Of a stretch of DNA of 64,000 nucleotides, positions 20,970 to 29,125 are shown in pieces (the first letter of the stretch is position 1; every line of letters starts with the position of its first letter). The notes under the pieces are model-generated. The model made no database searches. It was not told the DNA's origin and worked only from the letters and a program-made list of their open reading frames with translations. The translations under genes and the position numbers were made by a program. Source of the stretch: JBGPHT01 sp041484525 (GTDB taxonomy: Bacteria > Acidobacteriota > Terriglobia > Bryobacterales > Bryobacteraceae); contig JBGPHT010000006.1 in assembly GCA_041484525.1 (NCBI GenBank), positions 1 to 64,000 on the forward strand, written 5' to 3'.

Positions 20970-22838
20970 ATGACCACAACCAGCAAAAGCCGTACGCAGG
21001 AATTTCGCGATCAATTATCGCGCCGCGCCCTCGTTGCCGACGGCGCCATGGGGACCATGCTGTATTCGCGCGGCATCTTCATCAACCGCTGCTTCGACGA
21101 GTTGAATCTTTCCGCGCCCGACCTGGTGCGGCAGATCCACCAGGAGTACGCCAAGGCGGGCGCCGAGATTCTCGAGACCAACACGTTCGGCGCCACGCGG
21201 CCGCGGCTGGGGGCGTTCGGCTTCGCCGACAAGATCCGCGAGATCAACCGCGCCGGGGCGCGTCTGGCACGCGAAGCGGCCAACGGCGGACCGTTCGTCG
21301 CCGGCGCCGTGGGGCCGCTGGGCGTGCGCATCGAACCGCTCGGCCCGACTTCGTTCGCCGAAGCGCGCGCCGCTTTTCGCGAACAGATCGACGCGCTGCT
21401 CGAAGGCGGCATCGACCTCCTGATCCTCGAAACTTTCGCCAACCTCGATGAACTGCGCGAAGCCGTGACGGCAGCGCGCGACGCCGCGGGCAACGATATC
21501 GCCGTGATCGCGCAGGTCACCATCGACGACTTCGGCCACCTGCCCGGCGGCACCGATCCCGAAACTTTCACGCGCGAGATGGACGCCTGGCCGGTGGACG
21601 CCATCGGGCTTAATTGCTCGGTCGGCCCCAAGGCTACGCTCGAAACCCTCGAGCAGATGATGCAGTTCTCCACCAAGCCCATGAGCGCCATGCCCAACGC
21701 GGGCGTGCCGCAGCGCGTCGAGGGCCGCAACATTTATCTCTGCTCGCCCGAATACATGGCGCAGTACGCGCGCCGCATGCTGTGGGCCGGCGTGCGCATC
21801 ATCGGCGGGTGCTGCGGCACCACGCCCGAGCATATTAAGCTGATCCGCTCCGAAACGCGCTCGCTGCAGCCGCTGCAGAAGAAACTGGCGGCCACCGTGG
21901 AGGAGCCGCACGTCAAGGCGCAAGCGCTCACGCCCGTCCCCATGGCGCAGAAGTCGAAGCTTGGCGCCCGGCTGGCCGAAGGCAAGTTCGTTTCGTTCGT
22001 CGAAATTCTGCCGCCGCGCGGCGTCGATGCCACCCGCGAAATCGCCGGCGCGCGCCTCTGCGCCGAGCACGGCATCGATTGCATCAACGTGCCCGACGGC
22101 CCGCGCGCCAGCGCCCGCATGAGCGCCCAGGTAACTTGCCAGCTCATCCAGCAGCACGCCGGCATCGAGGCCGTGAACCACTTCTGCTGCCGCGACCGCA
22201 ACATTCTCGGCATCCAGTCGGAGCTGCTGGGCGCGCACACCGCCGGCATCCGCAACCTGATCTGTATCACCGGCGATCCGCCGCGCATGGGCTCTTACCC
22301 GGACGCCACCGCGGTGTTCGACGTGGACGCCATCGGGCTGGTCAACATCGTCAACAATCTGAACCACGGCTTGGATATCGGCGGCAACCCCATGGGCTCG
22401 CAGACGGCGCTGCTGATCGGCGTCGGCGCCAACCCCGGCGCGCTCAACCTGGACGAAGAGATCCGCCGCTTCGAGTGGAAAGTGGAGGCGGGCGCCGAGT
22501 ACGTGGTGACGCAGCCTGTGTTCGATCTCGATCTGCTCGAGAAGTTCCTGGAGCGCATCGCGCGCGTGAAGATTCCGGTGATCTGCGGCATCTGGCCGCT
22601 CACCAGCTATCGCAACGCGGAGTTCATGGTGAACGAGCTGCGCGTGCCCGTCCCCGACGCTTTCATGGAGCGCATGCGCCGCGTGGACAGCGCTGAGAAG
22701 GGCCGCGAAGAGGGCGTGGCCATCGCCCGTGAGATGGTCATCCGAGTGCGCGGCCTGGTGCAGGGCGTACAATTGAGTGCTCCGTTCGGACGCTACCAGA
22801 TGGCCATCGACGTCGCGGAGGCGATTGAGTCCAGCTAA
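20970..22838 (+). CDS. Bifunctional homocysteine S-methyltransferase / methylenetetrahydrofolate reductase
   Basis: 622 residues from ATG 20970. N-terminal half (~20-310): zinc homocysteine methyltransferase, with VADGAMGTMLYSRG, LNCSVGP and the zinc-binding GGCCGTTPEHIKLI. C-terminal half (~335-620): FAD-dependent MTHFR barrel, with FVEILPPRG, LICITGDPPRMGSYPDA and QPVFDLDLLEKFLERI. Makes methyl-THF and methylates homocysteine, giving methionine. The fusion is known from Bacillus YitJ-type proteins. No S-box riboswitch is recognisable in the short leader; TAAAAT at ~20914 may be a -10. Confidence 0.92.
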   Translation: MTTTSKSRTQEFRDQLSRRALVADGAMGTMLYSRGIFINRCFDELNLSAPDLVRQIHQEYAKAGAEILETNTFGATRPRLGAFGFADKIREINRAGARLAREAANGGPFVAGAVGPLGVRIEPLGPTSFAEARAAFREQIDALLEGGIDLLILETFANLDELREAVTAARDAAGNDIAVIAQVTIDDFGHLPGGTDPETFTREMDAWPVDAIGLNCSVGPKATLETLEQMMQFSTKPMSAMPNAGVPQRVEGRNIYLCSPEYMAQYARRMLWAGVRIIGGCCGTTPEHIKLIRSETRSLQPLQKKLAATVEEPHVKAQALTPVPMAQKSKLGARLAEGKFVSFVEILPPRGVDATREIAGARLCAEHGIDCINVPDGPRASARMSAQVTCQLIQQHAGIEAVNHFCCRDRNILGIQSELLGAHTAGIRNLICITGDPPRMGSYPDATAVFDVDAIGLVNIVNNLNHGLDIGGNPMGSQTALLIGVGANPGALNLDEEIRRFEWKVEAGAEYVVTQPVFDLDLLEKFLERIARVKIPVICGIWPLTSYRNAEFMVNELRVPVPDAFMERMRRVDSAEKGREEGVAIAREMVIRVRGLVQGVQLSAPFGRYQMAIDVAEAIESS

Positions 22839-22845
22839 GAACAAA

Positions 22846-23484
22846 ATGGCAACCGACTTGATCGAGATCGATTCCGAACAGCCCGATCCGGTAGCGCTGG
22901 AGCGCGCCGCCGCCGCCGTGCGCCGCGGAAAGGTCGTCGCCATCCCCAGCGATGCGCTGTACACGCTGGTGGCGGACCCGTTCAACCTGCGCGCCGTCAG
23001 CCAGGTCTTCAAAGCCAAAGGCCGCGAGCCGCAGCGCTCGCTGCCCATCCTGATCCGCGACACTATGATGGCCGAGGAGCTGGCGGGCGAACTGAACAAT
23101 CGCTTCTTCCTGCTGGCGCGCCGCTTCTGGCCCGGGCCGCTGACCATCATCGTGCCCGCGTCGGCGAAGATGCCGCTGAAGGTGACGGGCAACACGGGGC
23201 GGATGGCACTCCGCCAGTCCCGGTCGCACGTGGCGAACCAGCTCATCGCCATGCTGAACGGGCCGTTAATCTCGACCAGCGCCAATATCTCCGGCAGCCC
23301 CACCTGCCGCAGCGGGATCGAAGTCTTCGGCATGATGGACGGCCGCGTGGACCTGGTGCTGGATGGCGGCTCCTGCGCCGGCGCGGGCGCCACCACGGTC
23401 GACATTACCGAACCCTACTGGCGCATGATCAAGGCCGGCGCCATCGAGGAAAAAGAAATCGCCGCGTGCCTGCAGTCCGCATAG
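22846..23484 (+). CDS. Sua5/YciO/YrdC family protein (threonylcarbamoyl-AMP synthase type)
   Basis: 212 residues from ATG 22846, eight bases after the upstream stop. Carries the YrdC fold markers KVVAIPSDALYTLVADPFN, KGREPQRSLPILI and PLISTSANISGSPTC. The family makes threonylcarbamoyl-adenylate for t6A37 tRNA modification; short members may be YciO-like with less certain activity. The upstream frame continues past ATG but reads as a shadow. Confidence 0.85.
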   Translation: MATDLIEIDSEQPDPVALERAAAAVRRGKVVAIPSDALYTLVADPFNLRAVSQVFKAKGREPQRSLPILIRDTMMAEELAGELNNRFFLLARRFWPGPLTIIVPASAKMPLKVTGNTGRMALRQSRSHVANQLIAMLNGPLISTSANISGSPTCRSGIEVFGMMDGRVDLVLDGGSCAGAGATTVDITEPYWRMIKAGAIEEKEIAACLQSA

Positions 23485-23547
23485 CGCGGGCGCTTTGAAC
23501 TCCGCTCCTTGACGGTGAGTATTATTCCGTGCGTGCCGGGCCTTGTC

Positions 23548-26247
23548 TCATTCATAGCGTAGAGCAGTCACTGGATTTACCATAGCCGCTCGACGCGCAG
23601 GAAGATATGCCGCAATGACGGCTGCCATCCCGAGAATTCCGGCCGCGGCTCCAAGCGTCGCAGGATCTTCGGCCGTTAGACGAAAGAGCATCCGGCTAGC
23701 AGACTGACTCGCAATCAGTGCGACCGGAAGTCCCACTGCGACGCCCAATGCCACCAGAACCAGTGTCTCGCGCAGCACAAGCCACACTACGTCGGCAACT
23801 CGCGCACCGAGCGCCATACGAATACCGATCTCGTTCACACGGCGTGAAACTCCATACGCCATCAGACCATAGATTCCCGCTGATGCCAGGAGGAGGGCCA
23901 ACAGGCCGAAAAACGAGGATAGTGTTGCCAGCAGCCGTTCGCGCGCAACGGATTCGTCCAACTGCCTTCTCATCGTCTTCATTTGCGCAATAGGAATCCC
24001 CAAGTGCTGCCCTTGGACTTGGGCGCGCACGGCCGCGACCAGATCATTCGTAGCCCTGTCTGAACGTAGGGCAAAGGTAGCGCGGCTGTGCGGAATGGTC
24101 TCCTCTGCGGCGGGCATGTATACCATGTGCGCGCTGTCGCCGGCGACTCCCTCGAACTTGACGTCGCGCACCACGCCAACAATCTCGGCCGGACCGGCTT
24201 TGAGCTGCCTTTGGAGTCCCACCCGTCGTCCGATCGGATTCTGGCCAGGGAAATAGTAGTGCGCCAGATTCTCGGTGATGATGGCGACCTGCTGGTTGCC
24301 GCGCGTATCGGCAGATGAAAAATCCCGGCCAGCAACCAGTTGGATTCCCATGGTTGTGAGGTATCCAGGCGATACCCAGTTAGCGCGGATTTCATCTCCG
24401 CGCCCGTTTGCATGCTCAAATCCCGGAACGAAGATATTCTCCCCTTCCCACGTGCCATCGAAGGGGCTCACAACCGAGAAGCCAGCGGCCTGCACGCCTG
24501 GTATCGCTCTGACCTTTTCGAGAAGCTGATGGTTCAAACTGGCGATCGTGGGACCTTTGTACGGACTGCCGTTGAAATCGATCTTGAGCAAGAAGACGCG
24601 CTCCGGCTGGAATCCGAGGTCTACCTGCCGGAGATTGTGCAGGCTTCGCGCGAACATCACCGCTCCCGCGAGCAGCACCAGCGACAAGGCGATCTGGCAT
24701 ACCACCATCGCTCTTCCGAACGACCTCGCCGCCAGCGTCGTTCCCGCCGCGCCCAACCTGGCGCCAGTTTTTAGGGCGGAGTTGAGGTCCCATTGCGTCA
24801 CGCGCCACGCAGGCATGAGCCCAAACAGCACACCCGTGAGAAGAGAGGTCACGGCGGTGAAGACAAGCACGCGAATGCCGGGGGTGAGGGAAAGAACCAG
24901 TGGAACGGTGTCCTGCGGAAGGAAGCCGACCAGAACACGAGTGCCCCAGAGAGCAAAGGCCAGTCCGATCGCGCCTCCCAATGTGGCCAAAAGAATGCTT
25001 TCGGTGACAAGCTGCCGCACGAGGCGGGCCCGGCTGGCGCCGATTGCCAGGCGCAACGCGATCTCACGTTGGCGCGCACTGGCGCGGACCAGCAGAAGGT
25101 TTGCGACGTTGGCGCACGCAACGATCAGGACGAGTCCTACCATCCCCATCAAGACCTGCAGCGGTCCTGAAAATTGGGCTCGCAGTTTCATCAGCCCATT
25201 CCACGCCGGGACCAGTTCGCAGCGCTGCAGTTTGTCTCTGCGCGAGATAACACTCATCCCAGGCATCCAAGAGGCGAGAAAGCGCTCGAACAGGACATTG
25301 GCCTCGGCTCTCGCTTGTTCGGGACTAACGCCACGCTTTAGGCGCGCTATAGGGATGAATGCTCCAGTAAAGCCGCGCCCCGTCTTAAGGTCCATTCCGC
25401 TTCCCACTTGGGGGTGCATGCTCATCGGCACCGTGATATCTATGGACCGCCCCATCTCAAGGCCAAAGAACTCCGGCGGGGTAACGCCAACGACGGTAAA
25501 CGGCACCTGATCGATCGTAATCGTCTTGCCCAGGACGCTCGGATCCTGCCCGAAGCGGCGCTCCCAGTAGGAATGGCTCAATACGGCAACGGGATTCCCT
25601 CCGTCACTGCGGTCGTCTTCCTCGGTCAGCGTGCGGCCAGCCACCGCCTGCACTCCCAGCAAGGAATAGTAGTTTCCGGTGACGCACTGCCCATAGACAA
25701 GCTCAACCTCGCCGCCCAAGCTCGCCTGCCACTGGTTTGGGTTGTAGAGGAGAATGCCGCTGAAAGACTTGCTCTGATCCCGCATTGTCTCGTAGAGGCG
25801 GAAGTTGCTGCCCTCGAGGATGCCCGCCTGTCCAGATGGAGCAAGCCTATACAACTGGCCGGGAGCCTTGACTGGAAGGCTTCTGAGCATCACCGCGTCC
25901 ATCAGGGTAAAGACCGCGGTGTTCGCGCCAATTCCCAAAGCCAGAGAAAGAACCGCTACGGATGTGAATGCCGGGCTCTTCCTGAGAACGCGGAGCGCGT
26001 AGCGAATATCCTGTACCGCGGCTTCCATCGCAGCCGTACCGCGTGCCTCGCGGCATTCCTCCTTAGTCTGTTCCAGACCGCCAAAAGCGATCTGAGCGCT
26101 CCGCCTCGCATCTGCGGGAGGCAAGCCCGCCTGGATTTCCTTCTCGATCTGGTGCGCGAGGTGAAACTGGAGTTCGTCGTCCAACTCGCGCTCTACTCCT
26201 CCCCGCCGCATGAGAGATCGCAGACGGAAAAGAAGGTCGTTCAGCAT
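23548..26247 (-). CDS. Large orphan MacB/FtsX-type permease (ADOP family)
   Basis: 899 residues. N-terminal ~90 residues form a helical leader typical of Acidobacterial orphan permeases (VERELDDELQFHLAHQIEKE), then a membrane helix (FTSVAVLSLALGIGANTAVF), a MacB periplasmic core, a three-helix FtsX block near 370-470, a second periplasmic core, and a final FtsX block (LLALLLASAGIYGLMAYGVS). It has two FtsX cores fused but no ATPase. A PadR regulator lies directly upstream. Substrate unknown; export or mechanotransmission are possible. G+C is lower than in the neighbours. Confidence 0.88.
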   Translation of the reverse strand: MLNDLLFRLRSLMRRGGVERELDDELQFHLAHQIEKEIQAGLPPADARRSAQIAFGGLEQTKEECREARGTAAMEAAVQDIRYALRVLRKSPAFTSVAVLSLALGIGANTAVFTLMDAVMLRSLPVKAPGQLYRLAPSGQAGILEGSNFRLYETMRDQSKSFSGILLYNPNQWQASLGGEVELVYGQCVTGNYYSLLGVQAVAGRTLTEEDDRSDGGNPVAVLSHSYWERRFGQDPSVLGKTITIDQVPFTVVGVTPPEFFGLEMGRSIDITVPMSMHPQVGSGMDLKTGRGFTGAFIPIARLKRGVSPEQARAEANVLFERFLASWMPGMSVISRRDKLQRCELVPAWNGLMKLRAQFSGPLQVLMGMVGLVLIVACANVANLLLVRASARQREIALRLAIGASRARLVRQLVTESILLATLGGAIGLAFALWGTRVLVGFLPQDTVPLVLSLTPGIRVLVFTAVTSLLTGVLFGLMPAWRVTQWDLNSALKTGARLGAAGTTLAARSFGRAMVVCQIALSLVLLAGAVMFARSLHNLRQVDLGFQPERVFLLKIDFNGSPYKGPTIASLNHQLLEKVRAIPGVQAAGFSVVSPFDGTWEGENIFVPGFEHANGRGDEIRANWVSPGYLTTMGIQLVAGRDFSSADTRGNQQVAIITENLAHYYFPGQNPIGRRVGLQRQLKAGPAEIVGVVRDVKFEGVAGDSAHMVYMPAAEETIPHSRATFALRSDRATNDLVAAVRAQVQGQHLGIPIAQMKTMRRQLDESVARERLLATLSSFFGLLALLLASAGIYGLMAYGVSRRVNEIGIRMALGARVADVVWLVLRETLVLVALGVAVGLPVALIASQSASRMLFRLTAEDPATLGAAAGILGMAAVIAAYLPARRAAMVNPVTALRYE

Positions 26248-26259
26248 ATGCCTGGCCTC

Positions 26260-26580
26260 CTATGCCGTCTCCAGCACCTGCGAAACCGCTACCGTTAGCT
26301 TCCGCCACGCAGCAGCTTCTGATTCGAGCTGTTGACGGCCGCTCCGCGTCAGTGCTCTTCGGTTATTGTCAGAGGTTCCCCAGGAAGCGTTAATCCAGCC
26401 GCGGCGCTCCAAACGGTGCAACGCTGGATAGAGCGAGCCCTGCTGGACCTGAAGGACGTCGCGGGAAATCTGCTGGATGCACTCAGAGATTGCCCACCCA
26501 TGTTGGGGTCCCAGAGCGACGGCATTAAGGATCAGAAGGTCGAGCGTACCTTGTGGAAGTTCTATGCGATCCTGTGCCAT
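26260..26580 (-). CDS. PadR family transcriptional regulator
   Basis: 106 residues from ATG 26580 with GGGGAGG upstream. Winged-helix PadR pattern: LPQGTLDLLILNAVALGPQH, then QQGSLYPALHRLERRGWINA. Its stop is 12 bases before the permease start, so it probably represses this two-gene unit and itself. Promoter and candidate operator described at 26603-26640. Confidence 0.92.
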   Translation of the reverse strand: MAQDRIELPQGTLDLLILNAVALGPQHGWAISECIQQISRDVLQVQQGSLYPALHRLERRGWINASWGTSDNNRRALTRSGRQQLESEAAAWRKLTVAVSQVLETA

Positions 26581-26602
26581 CTCGCCTCCCCTTTCACTTC
26601 TA

Positions 26603-26640
26603 CAAGAGATACTACACCCTCTTGCGTCGAAGTACAAGAG
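26603..26640 (-). promoter_or_regulatory. Promoter of PadR/permease unit with candidate operator
   Basis: On the minus strand, TTGTAC (26637-26632) and TAGTAT (26614-26609) are 17 bases apart, a good sigma-70 promoter. CAAGAG (26603-26608) and CTCTTG (26619-26624) form an inverted repeat with a 10-base spacer over the -10, and a third CAAGAG lies at 26635. This fits autorepression by PadR. Confidence 0.5.
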
Positions 26641-26727
26641 TGCATGACCATTCCAGTTGTCTGCAGTCCGCGGCGGACGCTTTGTGCTCTCCTATCCCGT
26701 GCTACGCTGGATTTCTAATCCAAAAGA

Positions 26728-27651
26728 ATGCGGAACGTCGTCATTATAGGCTCGGGCTGCGCCGGAAACACCGCAGCCATCTACACCGCTCGCGCCAATT
26801 TGAAGCCACTTGTCATCAGCGGCCATGAAGCCGGCGGCCAGCTTTCGCTCACCACGCTGGTGGAAAACTTCCCCGGGTTTCCCGAAGGCATCAACGGTCC
26901 CGACCTGGTGGACAACATGAAAAAGCAGGCGCAGAATTTCGGCGCCGAGTTTCTCCACGGCGCTGCGATCGATTCCGATTTCTCCACGCGCCCGCTGCGG
27001 CTGAACATCGAAGGCGAGTGGATCGAGACCCGCACCGTCATCATCGCTTCGGGCGCATCGGCGCGTTGGCTCGGTCTCGAAGCCGAGCAGAAGCTCATCG
27101 GCCACGGCGTCAGCTCCTGCGCCACCTGCGACGGCTTCTTCTATCGCGGCAAGAAGATCATGGTGATCGGCGGCGGCGATTCTGCCATGGAAGAAGCCAA
27201 CTTCCTCACGCGTTTCGGCAGCGAGGTCACGCTGGTGCACCGCCGCGAGGAGTTCCGCGCGTCGAAGATCATGCTCGACCGCGCGCACCACAACCCCAAG
27301 ATCAAGTTCCTCACCAACACCGTAGTGGACGAGATCCACGACGTGTCGCAGCAACTGGTAACCGCCGTCCGCCTGCGCAACCTGAAGACGGGCGAGGCCT
27401 GGCAGCAGGACGTGGATGGGTTCTTCGTGGCCATCGGACACATCCCCAACACCAAGGTCTTCAAGGGCCAGATCGAGACCGATCCCGACGGCTACATTAT
27501 TTCGAAGGGTGGCGCACGCACCAACATCCCGGGCGTGTTTCATGCCGGCGACGTGCAGGACCGCATCTATCGCCAGGCCATCACCGCCTCCGGCGCGGGC
27601 TGCATGGCCGCCATGGAAGCAGAGCGTTATTTAGAAGCGGAAGGACACTGA
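26728..27651 (+). CDS. trxB: Thioredoxin reductase-like flavoprotein
   Basis: 307 residues. FAD motif GSGCAGNTAAIYTARANL at the start, redox centre SSCATCDGFFYRGKK with Cys131 and Cys134, NADPH motif VIGGGDSAMEEANFLTRFG, and C-terminal GVFHAGDVQDRIYRQAITAS. Length and motifs match TrxB; it reduces thioredoxin with NADPH in the cytoplasm. A RidA gene follows after two bases. Confidence 0.93.
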   Translation: MRNVVIIGSGCAGNTAAIYTARANLKPLVISGHEAGGQLSLTTLVENFPGFPEGINGPDLVDNMKKQAQNFGAEFLHGAAIDSDFSTRPLRLNIEGEWIETRTVIIASGASARWLGLEAEQKLIGHGVSSCATCDGFFYRGKKIMVIGGGDSAMEEANFLTRFGSEVTLVHRREEFRASKIMLDRAHHNPKIKFLTNTVVDEIHDVSQQLVTAVRLRNLKTGEAWQQDVDGFFVAIGHIPNTKVFKGQIETDPDGYIISKGGARTNIPGVFHAGDVQDRIYRQAITASGAGCMAAMEAERYLEAEGH

Positions 27652-27653
27652 AC

Positions 27654-28037
27654 ATGATCGAGCGCCTCTCACCTCCCGGCGTCGTCGCCCCGCGGGGCCC
27701 TTACTCTCCGGCGGTTCGCGCCGGCGGTTTCATCCACGTTGCCGGACAGATTTCAATCGACCCCGTCACCAACCAGGTAATCTCGGGCGACGTGCAAGTG
27801 GAGACCCGCCAGGTGTTGAACAACGTCCAGCGCATCCTCGAAGGCTGCGGCGCGTCGATGGCCGACGTGATCCGCTGCGGCGTCTACCTCGTCGACGCCA
27901 ACGACTTCGCACCAATGAACGAAGTTTACGCCGAGTTCTTCGGGGTAAACAAACCCGCGCGCACTACGATCATTGTGGCCGCGCTCCCGCTCAAAAACGC
28001 CAAAATCGAAATCGACGCCGTCGCCTACAAACCGTAA
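27654..28037 (+). CDS. RidA family enamine/imine deaminase
   Basis: 127 residues from ATG 27654. Typical pattern APRGPYSPAVRAGGFIHVAG, GDVQVETRQVLNNVQRIL, and the active-site region with RCGVYLVDANDFAPMNEVY and ARTTIIVAALPL (Arg). Hydrolyses reactive 2-aminoacrylate-type intermediates. Its stop runs straight into a REP-like repeat. Confidence 0.9.
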   Translation: MIERLSPPGVVAPRGPYSPAVRAGGFIHVAGQISIDPVTNQVISGDVQVETRQVLNNVQRILEGCGASMADVIRCGVYLVDANDFAPMNEVYAEFFGVNKPARTTIIVAALPLKNAKIEIDAVAYKP

Positions 28038-28105
28038 TTCGGGGACAGGCTACGAAACCTTCCGCGACGCCTTTGCGCGGAATTTCGTTGCCTGTCCCCG
28101 AATTA
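28036..28105. repeat. REP-like repeat, A type
   Basis: AATTCGGGGACAGGC at the left and GCCTGTCCCCGAATT at the right, with inner TTCCGCG and CGCGGAA arms. It forms a long interrupted hairpin nearly identical to 51311-51379. It touches the ridA stop. Confidence 0.9.
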
Positions 28106-28128
28106 CCGAGCGACAAAACTCGCGTGAT

Positions 28129-29115
28129 TTACCGGACCGGCTTTGGCGCCGCTGGCTGGACCAACTCAGGCACAGCATCGATCGCCTTGCTCGGAGTTGG
28201 TTTCAGATGAAGCTGTTCCGCCAGGAATGCAACCCGATCGCGCCGGGCTTCCGCATTCAGCGCGTGTGGAGCATCGTAGAGTTTGAAGCGCTTGGGTTCA
28301 CTGACTACCGCTGCATATTCGCGGTCGCGTTCCGGGTTCAGGAATTTTTCCTGGGAGGCATACTGAAGGAAGACGGTTGCGGGCGCAGCGTGGCTCACAT
28401 ACTTCCCCTGGTCCAGCCAGGCGTACCTGGTGACAAAGGCGTCGAACCTCGCCGGTCCTAGCTTCTGGCGGTACTCCTGCATTTCCTTGGCTCTCAGAGT
28501 CACCTCGTCAGCCAGCGCTCCGGCCATTAGAACAAATGCCTTGAAGCGACGATCGATACCGCTCAAGAATGCCCCGGTCTCCGCATTGTAACTGTGTCCG
28601 ACATACGCCAAACGATGGGCATCCACATCCCGTCGCGCCAGCAGCAGGTCCGCGCCGCGGCGTGAGTCCACGATGGCCTGGACCCGATCCTTGACCTGCT
28701 GTTCGTTTAGGTCCGAGCGATCTTCCACATGCCCCGGGCGAGCAATCGGCCCATCGATCAGGAGCGACACGACTCCGGCCGGGGCCAGCGCCACTGCCTC
28801 GGCCAGAAATTCCTTACGATTGAGGAACTCCGAACCCGTCATGTACCAGTGCCCCCAAATCACCGCCGCAAAGGGCCCATTTCCGCTCGGTACCACGAGG
28901 TATGCCGGAACCCGCCCTCCTCCGGGACTTGCATAAGAAATGTCATGAACGTCTACGCCGCCGCGCTTCTCGGCACCAACTTCCTTGATATCCAGCGAAG
29001 CTCTTCGATCATAGTCGAAGTGGCGGAGCAGCTCCGCGTCTTGTGCCGGCAACGGAAGGTAGAGAGACAGCAGAAAAGCAGGAAAGGAGATGCGCAAGGG
29101 ACACCCCAACGGCAT
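28129..29115 (-). CDS. Secreted alpha/beta hydrolase
   Basis: 328 residues. Signal peptide (FPAFLLSLYLPLPAQ). Hydrolase features: PFAAVIWGHWYMTGSEFLN (oxyanion region), nucleophile in YVGHSYNAETGAFL (Ser), and a late His in LYDAPHALNAEARRD. Resembles dienelactone hydrolase or acetyl-xylan-esterase-like enzymes; substrate unknown. It lies exactly between an A-type (28036) and a B-type (29130) REP-like repeat, in the order seen side by side at 51.3 kb. Confidence 0.8.
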   Translation of the reverse strand: MPLGCPLRISFPAFLLSLYLPLPAQDAELLRHFDYDRRASLDIKEVGAEKRGGVDVHDISYASPGGGRVPAYLVVPSGNGPFAAVIWGHWYMTGSEFLNRKEFLAEAVALAPAGVVSLLIDGPIARPGHVEDRSDLNEQQVKDRVQAIVDSRRGADLLLARRDVDAHRLAYVGHSYNAETGAFLSGIDRRFKAFVLMAGALADEVTLRAKEMQEYRQKLGPARFDAFVTRYAWLDQGKYVSHAAPATVFLQYASQEKFLNPERDREYAAVVSEPKRFKLYDAPHALNAEARRDRVAFLAEQLHLKPTPSKAIDAVPELVQPAAPKPVR

Positions 29116-29125
29116 TCTATCAGGG

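Noticed and set aside
21015..23405. 796-codon open frame on the minus strand opposite the methyltransferase/MTHFR gene
   Set aside because: Composition is that of a shadow frame (His/Asp/Arg/Gly-rich, no domain), and the plus strand carries two clear conserved enzymes.
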